Positions 1 to 8,403 are shown, counted from the stretch's first letter. The stretch: DNA of 64,000 nt from Sphingomonas kyeonggiensis (GCF_014196745.1 NZ_JACIEH010000002.1:124383-188382), one strand, 5' to 3'. Notes: generated from the letters alone by a model not told the origin. Numbers and translations are program-made.

Positions 1-150
1 GCCACGGCCCGTGCGGCCGGAAGGCGGCTGGAGCCGGCCGGGCTCGCCGGGTTCGGGCGATGCGTCCGCGCCGCCACGGCCCGTGCGGCCGGAAGGCGGC
101 TGGAGCCGGCCGGGCTCGCCGGGTTCGGGCGATGCGTCCGCGCCGCCACG
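1..150. repeat. 72-bp coding tandem repeat
   Basis: The unit beginning at base 1 recurs at 73 and again at 145. The first two units are identical and the third starts to differ after about 25 bases. The period is a multiple of three and encodes the RPEGGW repeat, which fits recent in-frame expansion by slippage or recombination. Confidence 0.85.
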
Positions 151-463
151 GCCCGTGCGGCCGGAAGGTGGCTGGAATCGTCCGAGCGCGCCGGATTCGG
201 GCGCGGCTCCGGCGCCGCGGCCGGTGCGCCCCGAAGGCGGCTGGCAGCGGCCTTCGCCACCGGCGGGTGGTGCGGCGCCCGCACCGTCACGGCCTTCGCG
301 TCCCGAAGGCGGATGGAGCCGGCCCAACCCGCCTGCCGCCAGCCCCGCGCCGTCGCGGCCGAACTACAGCCCGCCGCCGCAGCGCCCGAGCCCGCCGCCC
401 CGGCCCAGCTACACGCCGCCCGCCGCCCCCAAGTCCAGAGTCTCGGCCGACACACCGGAGTAG
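2..463 (+). CDS. C-terminal part of a Pro/Gly-rich tandem-repeat protein (5' end outside window)
   Basis: The open frame runs in from the window edge and stops at 461-463, so only the C-terminus is seen. It contains five copies of a motif reading RPEGGW followed by S, N or Q and then RP, separated by Pro/Ala/Ser/Gly-rich linkers, and it ends in a low-complexity Pro-rich tail. The first two repeats are identical at DNA level with a 72-bp period (24 codons); later copies have diverged. The composition suggests a disordered, probably surface or periplasmic tail, but no domain is visible and no function can be assigned. A GTG at position 11 is an internal codon of the repeat, not a credible start. 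Confidence 0.6.
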   Translation, partial: PRPVRPEGGWSRPGSPGSGDASAPPRPVRPEGGWSRPGSPGSGDASAPPRPVRPEGGWNRPSAPDSGAAPAPRPVRPEGGWQRPSPPAGGAAPAPSRPSRPEGGWSRPNPPAASPAPSRPNYSPPPQRPSPPPRPSYTPPAAPKSRVSADTPE

Positions 464-484
464 GAGGGCGTGCGGCGCTCCCGG

Positions 485-582
485 TTCCCCGGCGAAGGCC
501 GGGGCCCGGGCGCGACGCGGTATCGACGGCGCTGGAGACTATCGGCCGGCATTGCAGCTGGGCCCCGGCCTTCGCCGGGGAG
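485..582. repeat. Palindrome pair, variant of the dispersed CGGCGAAGGCCGG family
   Basis: A hairpin (CCCCGGCGAAGGCCGGGG, about 487-504) is followed some 55 bases later by its inverted counterpart (561-580, GGCCCCGGCCTTCGCCGGGG). It lies in the gap between the repeat protein and the convergent HExxH gene. It resembles the hairpin-pair elements at 18563, 37042, 45282 and 58476 but has different arm sequences. It could act as a two-way transcription barrier. Confidence 0.6.
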
Positions 583-611
583 CAGTTAGGTCAACCGGCC
601 CATCCTGATTG

Positions 612-1073
612 TCAGGCGGAGCGGAAGGGCAGCAGCGCCTCATAGGTGGCGAGCGGGGCGGCGCCGGGCAGCTCTGCCCCGCTTCGCAGCAGGAAGGCGT
701 GGCGGACGATCTCGGCCTGCTGCTCGATCCCGTAGCGCGCGAACGGCCGATCGGGCTCGAGCGCATAGCCATAGCGGCAGAAGGGGTGGCGCTGGAGCGG
801 CAGGAAGATGCCCGACTGATGCTGCCAGACATGGACCAGCTCGTGCACGAACAGCCCCTGCAGCGCGAGCGGGGCGGTGGCGAAATCGTCGCGGTACAGG
901 CCCGAGGCCGGGTTGAAGTGGATCGTGCCGAGCGGGGCCATGGTGGTGTTCTTCGGCTGGAAGAACGCCCATTTGCGATTGGCGACCGCGGCGCGGGCGG
1001 GATCCAGCGCATCGCCGAACACCGTGCGGGCGAGCTCGGCTTCGCCTTGGGTGAGGGGGCGGGAGGCGGTCAT
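612..1073 (-). CDS. Small HExxH putative zinc metallopeptidase-like protein
   Basis: 153 residues from the ATG at 1073, chosen because the longer upstream frame is low-complexity and reads antisense to the neighbouring gene's leader. A motif HELVHVWQ lies near residue 78; HExxH is the zinc-binding signature of many metallopeptidases, and the Trp/Gln after it is typical of small alphaproteobacterial proteins sometimes labelled 'vgr-related'. No signal peptide or membrane segment is visible, so it is probably cytoplasmic. Whether it is an active protease is unknown. It is convergent with the upstream repeat-protein gene. Confidence 0.7.
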   Translation of the reverse strand: MTASRPLTQGEAELARTVFGDALDPARAAVANRKWAFFQPKNTTMAPLGTIHFNPASGLYRDDFATAPLALQGLFVHELVHVWQHQSGIFLPLQRHPFCRYGYALEPDRPFARYGIEQQAEIVRHAFLLRSGAELPGAAPLATYEALLPFRSA

Positions 1074-1142
1074 GCGAGAGAAATGGCCATCGCGGCGGCA
1101 TTTGTCACTGGCGAGTCGCGAGTCCCCGGATAGACTTGGAGC

Positions 1143-1457
1143 ATGCGCTGGCTTCTTCCGATCGCCCTGCTCGCCGCTCCCGCCGCGAGCGTTGCCGCCG
1201 TTCCGCATCGCTATGCGGTGATCCTGGCAGTGACGGTGGATGCCGAGGGCAGGCTGGTCGAGGTCAAGCTCTCCAAGGTGATCGATGCGGAGAGCGGGAG
1301 CACCGATGCGGTGGACGTGCCGGTGCCGCCGCAATGGATGGACGCGGCGCGTGCCTGGCTCGCCAAGCGCGACCAGCCGCACGAGGCCAAGACCTATTTC
1401 ACCTATGCCTTTTACGATCCCGCCCGCCCGAGCGAGGTGCTGACCGGCAAGCAGTGA
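1143..1457 (+). CDS. Small secreted protein of unknown function
   Basis: 104 residues. The first 18 or so form a clear Sec signal peptide (MRWLLPIALLAAPAASVAA). The mature part has a short beta-rich stretch (VTVDAEGRLVEVKLSKV) that recalls the core of TonB C-terminal-like domains, where a new component is related to stored values, but it is too short to assign with confidence. The start is ATG with a GGAG only a few bases upstream. It stands alone between a divergent HExxH gene and the ABC-F gene. Probably periplasmic. Confidence 0.6.
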   Translation: MRWLLPIALLAAPAASVAAVPHRYAVILAVTVDAEGRLVEVKLSKVIDAESGSTDAVDVPVPPQWMDAARAWLAKRDQPHEAKTYFTYAFYDPARPSEVLTGKQ

Positions 1458-1522
1458 CGCTTGCCATTCCTGCCCCGCGCCGTCAGATAGCGGGTTCCAG
1501 CATTCCCAGGGAGTTAGCCGTC

Positions 1523-1624
1523 ATGCGCCAGGAAAAGACCGTCGTTCGCCCGATCGTCTCGTTCTGCCCGCAGGTGCCTCATGTCCTTCGTAACCCTGGA
1601 TTCGCTTTCCGCCGCCACGCCTGA
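1523..1624 (+). CDS. Possible 33-codon upstream ORF overlapping the ABC-F start
   Basis: An ATG at 1523 is preceded by GGGAG at good spacing and opens a 33-residue frame (beginning MRQEKTVVRPIVSF) that ends with TGA at 1622-1624, 42 bases inside the ABC-F gene and out of frame with it. The ABC-F ATG at 1581 has only a weak ribosome binding site. Leader peptides regulate several antibiotic-resistance ABC-F genes in other bacteria; the role here is inference. It may be chance. Confidence 0.3.
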   Translation: MRQEKTVVRPIVSFCPQVPHVLRNPGFAFRRHA

Positions 1625-3155
1625 GGGCCGGCCGCTTTTTCATGATCTGACGCTGGCACTGGGGCGGGAACGCACCGGGCTGGTCGGGCGCAACGGCTCG
1701 GGCAAGTCGACCCTGTTGCGGATCGTCGCGGGCGAAGTGCCGCCGGCGGGCGGGAGCCTTGCGCGCTCCGGCTCGGTCGGCGTGCTGCGCCAGGCATGGC
1801 CGGGCGCGTGGCGGGTCGACGAAGTGCTCGGCGTGCGCGCAGGCCTCGAGCGGCTGGCGCGGGTGCTGGCGGGCGAGGGCGACGCGGAGGACCTGGCCGA
1901 GGCCGACTGGACGCTGGAGGAGCGGGTGGTCGCGGCGCTGGCCGAGGCCGGGCTGGCGGGCATGGCGCTCGACCGGCTGGTGGCGACCTTGTCGGGCGGC
2001 GAGCGGACGCGGGTGGGGATCGCCCGGCTGCGGATCGATGCGCCCGACCTGCTGCTGCTCGACGAGCCGACCAACAATCTCGATGCCGAGGGCCGCACCG
2101 CGGTGATGGCGCTGATCGACGGATGGCGCGGCGGGGTGCTGGTCGCGAGCCATGACCGGGCGCTGCTCGAGCATATGGACCGGATCGTCGAGCTGACCCC
2201 GCTGGGCGCGCGGGCGTTCGGCGGCGGCTGGTCGGGCTTTGCGGAAGCGCGCGAGGCCGAGCGGGGGCGGGCGACGGCCGAGGTCGAGCGGGCGGGCGAT
2301 GCGCTGCGCGGCGCCGAGGCGGGGGCGCAGCGGGCGCAGGAGCGCCAGGCCCGGCGCGACCGGGCGGGGCGCGCCTATGCGGCGAGCGGATCGGCGCCGA
2401 AGATCCTGCTCGGGCGACAGAAGGAGCGGGCGGAGAATTCCGCCGGGCGCGGGGCGGGCGTGGGCGAGCGGCTGGTTGGCGATGCCGAGGCGCGGTTGGC
2501 GGCGGCGCGCGAGGCGGTGGAGGTGATCACGCCGCTCACCATCGCGCTGCCGCCGACCGGGCTGCCCGCCAATCGCCGGCTGCTCGCGTTCGAGGATGCG
2601 GCGCTGGTGCGCGGGGATCGTGTGTTCGGGCCGTGGCGGTTCGAGATCGTCGGGCCCGAACGGGTGGCGGTGACCGGACCCAATGGCGCGGGCAAGACCA
2701 GCCTGTTGCGGCTGGCGGCGGGCGAACTGGTTCCGACAAGCGGCGCGGTGCGGCGGGTCGAGGGGCGGGTGGCGATGCTCGACCAGCATGTCGGGCTGCT
2801 CGATGCGGACGCGACGGTGCTGGACAATTTCCGGCGGCTGCACGCCGGCGCCACCGAGCGCGAGGCCCATGCCGCCTGCGCGCGCTTCGCCTTCCGCAAC
2901 CGGGATGCGCTGAAGCGCGTCGCGGATCTCAGCGGCGGGGAGCGGCTGCGCGCGGGGCTGGCCTGTGTGCTGGGCGGCGAGGACGTGCCGCAATTGCTGC
3001 TGCTCGACGAGCCGACCAACCATCTCGACATGGAGTCGATCGAAGTGCTGGAGGCGGCGCTGGTCGGCTATGACGGGGCGCTGCTGGTGGTGAGCCACGA
3101 TCGGGCGTTCCTGGAGGCGATCGGGGTGGTGCGGGAGGTGGCTGTGGGGCGCTAG
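1581..3155 (+). CDS. ABC-F family ATP-binding protein
   Basis: 524 residues with two ABC ATPase domains in one chain and no membrane segments, the layout of ABC-F proteins that act on the ribosome rather than in transport. Domain 1 has a Walker A (GRNGSGKST, near residue 37), a signature LSGGERTRVG and Walker B LLLDEPTNNLD. Domain 2 has GPNGAGKTS, LSGGERLRAG and LLLDEPTNHLD. The two are joined by a charged Arg/Glu-rich linker (about residues 210-300), corresponding to the P-site tRNA-interaction linker. Members include translation factors (EttA, Uup, YheS) and target-protecting resistance proteins; the sequence does not say which. A possible uORF overlaps its start. Confidence 0.9.
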   Translation: MSFVTLDSLSAATPEGRPLFHDLTLALGRERTGLVGRNGSGKSTLLRIVAGEVPPAGGSLARSGSVGVLRQAWPGAWRVDEVLGVRAGLERLARVLAGEGDAEDLAEADWTLEERVVAALAEAGLAGMALDRLVATLSGGERTRVGIARLRIDAPDLLLLDEPTNNLDAEGRTAVMALIDGWRGGVLVASHDRALLEHMDRIVELTPLGARAFGGGWSGFAEAREAERGRATAEVERAGDALRGAEAGAQRAQERQARRDRAGRAYAASGSAPKILLGRQKERAENSAGRGAGVGERLVGDAEARLAAAREAVEVITPLTIALPPTGLPANRRLLAFEDAALVRGDRVFGPWRFEIVGPERVAVTGPNGAGKTSLLRLAAGELVPTSGAVRRVEGRVAMLDQHVGLLDADATVLDNFRRLHAGATEREAHAACARFAFRNRDALKRVADLSGGERLRAGLACVLGGEDVPQLLLLDEPTNHLDMESIEVLEAALVGYDGALLVVSHDRAFLEAIGVVREVAVGR

Positions 3156-3243
3156 GCAACGGCCTGTCCCGCATTCGAGGCGTGTGACGATTCTGTTACG
3201 ACTATTCGATTGCCGGGGCACCCGACATGCCCCATAGCGCCCC

Positions 3244-3921
3244 ATGACGACTCCCCCCGGCGATGCCGCCGCCCTCACGCGGATTCAGGCAAACTGGCTG
3301 GCGCGGCACGAACGCCGCCTGCTGATCTGGCTCTGCTCGAAAATGCCTGCCTCGGTGACGCCCGACCGGCTCACCGCGCTCGGGATGGTCGGTGCCTTTC
3401 TGGTCTTTGTCGGCTATGTCGCGAGCAACCTCTCCTCCTTCTGGCTGCTGCTGACCCTGGCCGGCTATGCGGTGCAGTGGTTCGGGGATTCGATGGACGG
3501 CAGCTTGGCGCGGTTCCGCAAGATCGAGCGGCCTTCCTATGGCTATTTCATCGACCATAGCTGCGACGGGCTGGCGAACCTGATGATCGTCGCCGGGATC
3601 GGCCTGTCGCCCTTCGTGACGATGGACGTCGCGATGGTCGCGCTGGCGGGCTATCTGCTGATGTCGGTGCACGCCTTCCTCTCGGCGCGCGTCACCGGCG
3701 AGCTGCGGCTTTCCTATGTCGCCGCCGGGCCGACCGAGCTGCGCCTGATGCTGATCGGGATGACGGTGGCGATGCTGATCGTAGGCCCCGGGCGCGACCA
3801 TATCGGCCCGGTACCGGCGTTCGACACCTTTGTGGGCGCGATCGCGGCGATCCTGATCACGCTGTTCGTGGTGCAGACCGCGATCATCGGACGACGGCTG
3901 GCGGTGCTGGAGAAGCGGTGA
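3244..3921 (+). CDS. CDP-alcohol phosphatidyltransferase family membrane protein
   Basis: 225 residues with several hydrophobic helices. It carries the CDP-alcohol phosphotransferase signature: DSMDGSLAR near residues 81-89, followed by GYFIDHSCD, giving the metal-binding aspartates. Enzymes of this family transfer a phospho-alcohol from a CDP-activated donor to an acceptor alcohol in phospholipid synthesis (PgsA, Pcs and relatives) at the inner membrane. The acceptor cannot be read from the sequence, so no gene symbol is given. It is followed by a palindromic repeat and is convergent with the PH-domain gene. Confidence 0.85.
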   Translation: MTTPPGDAAALTRIQANWLARHERRLLIWLCSKMPASVTPDRLTALGMVGAFLVFVGYVASNLSSFWLLLTLAGYAVQWFGDSMDGSLARFRKIERPSYGYFIDHSCDGLANLMIVAGIGLSPFVTMDVAMVALAGYLLMSVHAFLSARVTGELRLSYVAAGPTELRLMLIGMTVAMLIVGPGRDHIGPVPAFDTFVGAIAAILITLFVVQTAIIGRRLAVLEKR

Positions 3922-3928
3922 GGGGTAT

Positions 3929-4077
3929 CCCTCTCCCGCAAGCGGGAGAGGGAGGGAGCCGCGAAGCGGCGGAAGGGTGAGGGCGTGTGCGTGCCGCGAG
4001 TGGTGCGTTCGCCTCTCTCACTGACCCTCACCCTGGCTCGCGTTGCGAGCCGTCCCTCTCCCGCAAGCGGTAGAGGG
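3929..4077. repeat. Hairpin-flanked intergenic palindrome (CCCTCTCCCGCAAGCGG arms)
   Basis: Two copies of a near-perfect hairpin (CCCTCTCCCGCAAGCGGGAG... at 3929-3952 and a one-base variant at 4054-4077) flank an inner inverted repeat (GGGTGAGGG and CCCTCACCC). It fills the gap between two convergent genes. The arrangement matches the nested-palindrome logic of the other dispersed elements in the window but has its own sequence. Confidence 0.7.
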
Positions 4078-4096
4078 ATCAGGGCGGGAGAGGGGA

Positions 4097-4633
4097 TTAG
4101 GCCAGCGGCGGCTCGCCGAGATCCTCGTGGACCATGTCGATCTCGCGGACACCGCGATTGCGCCGTGCGGTGTTGACCAGCTCGCGCAGCTTCTCGCGGC
4201 GGACACGGGCCTGGGCGACGTCGCGGATCACCAGCGGCGCCTCGCGCGTCGTCTCGTCCGACGAGGCGATGCTGATCGTGCCGATATCGGCCAGCTGGTT
4301 GACGATCGAGAAGTCGATGCGGACGTCCTTGACCCGGTAGAGCTCGATCTCGTCGATCGACTTCTGGAGGATGCCCTTGTGCAGGATCAGCCGGTCTTCG
4401 GTGACCTCGTACGCGATGCCGAGATTCTCGAACCATTTGAGGATCAGCACCACGATCGCGACGGCGAGCAGCAGCGGCGCCACCCAGGCGGCGCCGACCA
4501 GCGTGCCCTGCGCCAGAAAGTAGAAGGTGCCGGCCAGCCCGAGCAGGAACAGGAAGCAGGTGCCCCAGCCGGCGAGCGTGCCGATCAGCCAGCCGAGCGT
4601 GGAGGAACGGAAACGGTCCAGGACTTGCGGCAT
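4097..4633 (-). CDS. PH-like (bPH2/DUF304) membrane protein
   Basis: 178 residues from the ATG at 4633, chosen because GGGGAG lies about 7 bases upstream. Two hydrophobic segments (about residues 15-37 and 45-66) are followed by a bacterial PH-like domain, with YEVTEDRLILHKGILQKS and IELYRVKDVRIDFS typical of bPH2/YdbS-type proteins, and then a charged C-terminal tail. Such proteins sit in the inner membrane with the PH domain in the cytoplasm; their ligand is unknown. It has its own promoter region, with the divergent tad operon end on the other side. Confidence 0.8.
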   Translation of the reverse strand: MPQVLDRFRSSTLGWLIGTLAGWGTCFLFLLGLAGTFYFLAQGTLVGAAWVAPLLLAVAIVVLILKWFENLGIAYEVTEDRLILHKGILQKSIDEIELYRVKDVRIDFSIVNQLADIGTISIASSDETTREAPLVIRDVAQARVRREKLRELVNTARRNRGVREIDMVHEDLGEPPLA

Positions 4634-4691
4634 TCGGGCACTCCCCACGGCAATGTCGGGAGAGGATAGCGCGGATCGCCGCTGCGGCAAC

Positions 4692-5408
4692 TCACGTCGT
4701 ATATTTGTCGCAGGTCGAGCGGGTCGCGGCGGGGGACGGGTTGTAGAGCTGGGCGAAGTCGCGCCGGTCGCGGACGATGAACGAGGCGACATAGTGGAGC
4801 CGGCTCGGGCTCATGAAGGTGGAGCCGAACAGCGGCTGATAGCTGTAGTTCACTTCGACGAAGATCAGCGCCGAGCCGCTGGGCGCAGTGACGACCGCAC
4901 CGGGATCGCCCATGCCCGCGACGGTGGTGCCGGCATTGGCCTTGGTCGCGTCCGTCCCGGCCGAGACGCCGGTGGTGCCGTAGCTCGAATCATAGCCGGT
5001 GCCGCTCTGCATCCCGAAGCAGCGCTGCCAGTGGATCCGCATCACCGGGGCGGTGTCATAGCTCTGCTGGACATATTCCAGGCTGGACAGGATCACCCGG
5101 CCATTGGTGCCGATGTTGATCGCGCTGCCTTGCAGGCGGGTGGCCTGGAGCGCGTTGTTGATGTCGATCTCGCGCAGCTGGACGACCGAGCTGGAGCTGC
5201 TCATCAGGCCGAGGCGCGAGCCGTTGTCGGCCAGGTTCGAGGCGAGCTGGCTGACGCGCAGATTGGCGATGGCGAGGTTCGCGGTCTCGACGCCGTAGCA
5301 GCCGAGCACGAGCACGACCGGCAGCGCGAGCGCGAATTCGAGCATCGCGACGCCCGAAGTGGCGGGGGCGAGGCGGCGGAGCAGCGCGGGGACGGGCAGG
5401 CGGATCAT
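4692..5408 (-). CDS. TadE/TadG-like pseudopilin, third gene of a tad cluster
   Basis: 238 residues. After a short basic N-terminus comes SGVAMLEFALALPVVLVLG, the TadE-type motif (a Glu at position +5 of a hydrophobic segment) that prepilin peptidases process in the Flp/Tad pilus system. The rest is a Ser/Thr/Gly-rich extracytoplasmic domain ending in a Cys-containing tail. Its ATG overlaps the stop of the preceding gene (ATGA at 5405-5408), so the two are translationally coupled. A minor pseudopilin or tight-adherence role is inferred; no Tad ATPase or secretin is in this window. Confidence 0.8.
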   Translation of the reverse strand: MIRLPVPALLRRLAPATSGVAMLEFALALPVVLVLGCYGVETANLAIANLRVSQLASNLADNGSRLGLMSSSSSVVQLREIDINNALQATRLQGSAINIGTNGRVILSSLEYVQQSYDTAPVMRIHWQRCFGMQSGTGYDSSYGTTGVSAGTDATKANAGTTVAGMGDPGAVVTAPSGSALIFVEVNYSYQPLFGSTFMSPSRLHYVASFIVRDRRDFAQLYNPSPAATRSTCDKYTT

Positions 5409-6004
5409 GTGCAGATCGTCTTGGGCGAAGGGATGTTCTGGGTGGCGTAGGGCTGGTTCATCAGCGTGGTGGTGGAACTGAGCGTCGCAGTGCCCGACCA
5501 GCCGAGCAGCTTCACCACCGGGAACAGCCGGCCATAGGTGATCGAGGCGGTGTAGACGGTGACGTCGTTGGCGCCGCCCTGGCCGGAGCGGCCGGAATCG
5601 GCATCCCATTGCTTGTTGTCGTTGACGTCGGTGTAGCATTCGCCGGCGTCGCGCTTGCCGTTGCCGTTCGTATCGACGAACGGCTCGGGGGCGATCGCGC
5701 TGAACGTCGTGTAGCTCTTCCGGGTCGGATAACCGTCGGCGAAGACCGCGCTGGGGGCCGCCGACTGGATCTGCGAGAGCACGCGCGCGTCGATCGTGGC
5801 GGGCGTGGCGCCCTGGATGCCACTGTCGCGCCCCGCCTTCTGCACCGCGCCGGTGACCACCGACTGGACATAGGCCTGGTAGCCGAGCTCGCACATGCCC
5901 ATCAGCAGCACGAGCATCACCGGCGTCACCAGCGCGAACTCGACGGCCGTGGCGCCGCGACCATCGCGGGCGAGGCGCCGAAGCAAGGCGCGTGCGCGCA
6001 TCAT
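5405..6004 (-). CDS. TadE-like pseudopilin, second gene of a tad cluster
   Basis: 199 residues, starting at an ATGA overlap with the upstream gene (6001-6004). The N-terminus has GRGATAVEFALVTPVMLVLL, the TadE processing and membrane segment. The mature domain includes a Ca-binding-like stretch DTNGNGKRDAGE, which resembles a dockerin/EF-hand loop, and a C-terminal Cys. With the flanking genes it makes a three-gene TadG-TadE-TadE-like operon read on the minus strand. It probably assembles at the inner membrane as a minor pilin. Confidence 0.8.
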   Translation of the reverse strand: MMRARALLRRLARDGRGATAVEFALVTPVMLVLLMGMCELGYQAYVQSVVTGAVQKAGRDSGIQGATPATIDARVLSQIQSAAPSAVFADGYPTRKSYTTFSAIAPEPFVDTNGNGKRDAGECYTDVNDNKQWDADSGRSGQGGANDVTVYTASITYGRLFPVVKLLGWSGTATLSSTTTLMNQPYATQNIPSPKTICT

Positions 6005-7764
6005 TTCGACACGCGCAGCATCGCCACCTGCTTGGCGATCGAGGCGAAGGCGGTGGACAGGCCGGTGCCCGAGGTGGTGGCGAGCGCCTGGCTGGGGGTG
6101 GTGGCGCAGGCCTTCATCTCGTCCGTCGCCGAACTGTCGATCGCGACGGTCCACACCTGGATGTTGCGGGCCTTGGCGGCCGCGCACGCGGCGAGGAAGC
6201 GGGCGTTGTGATAGGCCTTCAGATTGCTGGTGTCGCCGCCGCTGACCAGGCGATCATAATATTCATTGGCGTACATGCCGTAGACGTTGAGGCTCGGCGA
6301 CATGTCGCCATCGGTGAGGAACACGATCACGCGGTTCGGCTCCGGGCGGTTCGGCCAGGCCTTGGTATCGTTCTTGAACAGGCCCGACGGCGAGAGCAGG
6401 CGGGTGCCCCAGATCATGCCGGTATCGTGATAGGTGCCGCCGAGCGGGCGGAAATCGGTGGCGTTGACGTAGTTCGAAACCTGCGTCTTGGTCATTTCGG
6501 CGAGGCGCGACACCGGCTTGCCGCACGAGACATAGCCCAGCTGCATGTAGGAGGCGCTGCCGATATTGGGGTGGCTCGACGTGTCGCCGGTCGCGGTCAC
6601 GGTGTTGCGGCTGCCATAGTTCCAGCGGGCGTAGAAGACCTCCGGCCACATCGGCCGCCACTGGGTGTCGATGTTCGAACTGGGCACCAGATCGGGATCG
6701 AGATCGGCCGGCAGCGCCGCCTGGTTGAAGTTCATTGTGCCGGCGGTGGTGGTCCGCTCCTCGATGCAGCCGGCCCAGCGATTGACCGTGCCGTCGACCT
6801 TGCTGGGGTCGGTTACCGAATTGCCGGCGACATAGTTGCGGACGTCGAGGTTGCGGGTGGAATAGTAGAAGTTGGGCTTGCCGTTGCTGTAGGTGCCCGT
6901 CGCCTCGCGCGATTCATAGTTCCACTGGGTGTTCGCGCTGCCCGAGCCGCCGACGATATAGGCGGGCGACAGGTCCATGATCGCCTTCCCGGCATTCACC
7001 GTCGACGTGTAGGTGACGAAGCCATAGCGGATATGGGTGGTCGGGTCCGCCGACGAAGCCATCGTGTCGTAGAAGCTGAGCACCGCCGTGCGCAGCGCCG
7101 CGATACGCGAGCCGCCGCTGTTCTCCGGCACGTAATAGGCCGTGCTGCCGGGATAGCCGGCGACGCTGAGATTGCCGCTGGCGGTGCCGTCGGCCGGGCG
7201 GGAATAGGATTTGGCGGTGTTCGCGCCGACATAGCTGTTGCAGGTGGAGTCGCTGTCCTGCGGCAGGCAGGCCATCGAGCCGGTGGTGTCGAGCACGAAC
7301 ATCACATCGGTGTCGGCGACGTCGAACCGGGCTTCGCAGGTGACGGTGATCGTCTGGCTGGGCATGCCGAACATCGCCATGATCGTCATCGGCACGACCG
7401 ACTGGGCGGTGCCGGCGACCTGGGCGTCCACGGTCTTGGTCGCGGTGAAGGTGGCGCTGGCGGTCCTGAACCAGCCGGTGTTGAAGTTGTTCTTGAAGAA
7501 TTCCTGGGCGCGAGTCGAGGCGGTCGAATCGAGCGTGGTGTTGCTGGTCGAGGTGTCGGTCATGAACTTGCGGCCGGCGAGCACGCCCGCGTCGCACGCC
7601 TGCTGGAGCCGGGTCTTCACGACATAGAGGCGGGCGGTATCGATCGCGACGCCGCAAAAGCCCGCGAGCGGAATCAGCATCGCCGCCATGATCGCCAGGG
7701 TGTTGCCCCGACGGTCCCGCGCGAGGCGGGTCATGAACCGCGATGTTTCCTGATACTGTTTCAC
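6001..7764 (-). CDS. TadG-like protein with von Willebrand A domain
   Basis: 587 residues. An N-terminal TadG segment (RRGNTLAIMAAMLIPLAGF) anchors it in the inner membrane. A vWA domain starts near residue 150 with the MIDAS motif FVLDTTGSM; further on come the conserved VIVFLTDGDMSP and a C-terminal helix KACATTPSQALATTSGTG. vWA-containing TadG proteins are associated with Tad/Flp pili and adhesion. The start at 7764 is used, with an internal Met 10 codons later as an alternative. It leads the operon; the 150-base region upstream must hold the promoter. Confidence 0.82.
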   Translation of the reverse strand: MKQYQETSRFMTRLARDRRGNTLAIMAAMLIPLAGFCGVAIDTARLYVVKTRLQQACDAGVLAGRKFMTDTSTSNTTLDSTASTRAQEFFKNNFNTGWFRTASATFTATKTVDAQVAGTAQSVVPMTIMAMFGMPSQTITVTCEARFDVADTDVMFVLDTTGSMACLPQDSDSTCNSYVGANTAKSYSRPADGTASGNLSVAGYPGSTAYYVPENSGGSRIAALRTAVLSFYDTMASSADPTTHIRYGFVTYTSTVNAGKAIMDLSPAYIVGGSGSANTQWNYESREATGTYSNGKPNFYYSTRNLDVRNYVAGNSVTDPSKVDGTVNRWAGCIEERTTTAGTMNFNQAALPADLDPDLVPSSNIDTQWRPMWPEVFYARWNYGSRNTVTATGDTSSHPNIGSASYMQLGYVSCGKPVSRLAEMTKTQVSNYVNATDFRPLGGTYHDTGMIWGTRLLSPSGLFKNDTKAWPNRPEPNRVIVFLTDGDMSPSLNVYGMYANEYYDRLVSGGDTSNLKAYHNARFLAACAAAKARNIQVWTVAIDSSATDEMKACATTPSQALATTSGTGLSTAFASIAKQVAMLRVSK

Positions 7765-7918
7765 GCGCGACCACTCCGGACCCGCAACCCGACGCGGGTT
7801 ACCCAGTCTTCCGGGCTTCGCACCATATTGGGGAAGAAATGGTTGCCAGAGAGTTACGGCGAACTACGCATCCGTGTAACTACAGATGCTTACCTGTCCT
7901 GCCGTTCATAATCCGGGC

Positions 7919-8359
7919 TCAGTTGCCGGGTGCCGGATCGCCTGCTCCGACCACCTTCGCTTCCACCTGCAGCGTCTTGCCGCTGGCGAAGGAAAGGGTG
8001 AGCGGGACCTTCTGGCCGGGCTTCACCGCCGGGCCGATCGAGTGCAGCATCACATGGCGGCCGCCAGGGGCGAACTCGAGCTTGCCGCCGGCGGGGACGG
8101 CGACGTCCTTCAGCGGCGCCATCGCCATCATGCCGTGATCGCCCTTCATGCTCTCGTGCAGCTCGGCCTTCAAAGCGGCGCGCGAGGAGACGGCGAGCAG
8201 CGTGTCGGCGGTCGCGCCGCCCTGCACGGTGAAATAGGCGGCACCCGGCTGGCCGGCGACGGCGGGCAGGCGGACCCAGGCATTGCTCGCGGAAAGCTCA
8301 CCCTTGGGCGCACAGGCGGAAAGTGCCGCCATCGTAACGATCGCTGAAAACCGCCGCAT
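7919..8359 (-). CDS. PCu(A)C-type copper chaperone lipoprotein
   Basis: 146 residues from the ATG at 8359, with GGGAG 8 bases upstream. The N-terminus is a lipoprotein signal ending in LSAC (Cys16). The body is a PCu(A)C domain: HESMKGDHGMM, a later Met and HVMLHS provide the His/Met copper(I) ligands in the family's usual spacing. These periplasmic chaperones deliver copper to the CuA site of cytochrome oxidase. The gene is monocistronic and divergent from dnaK. Confident family assignment; the exact client is inferred from the family. Confidence 0.88.
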   Translation of the reverse strand: MRRFSAIVTMAALSACAPKGELSASNAWVRLPAVAGQPGAAYFTVQGGATADTLLAVSSRAALKAELHESMKGDHGMMAMAPLKDVAVPAGGKLEFAPGGRHVMLHSIGPAVKPGQKVPLTLSFASGKTLQVEAKVVGAGDPAPGN

Positions 8360-8403
8360 TCGCCATACTCCCATTTCGGGAATGCCCGTAGAAGGCCCTG
8401 CTT

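Noticed and set aside
1..150. Possible CRISPR array at the window start
   Set aside because: The repeats are directly adjacent with no spacers, are multiples of three, and encode a protein repeat.
485..582. Terminator after the repeat-protein gene
   Set aside because: Two hairpins are present but neither is followed by a T-run, so they are listed as repeat elements rather than intrinsic terminators.
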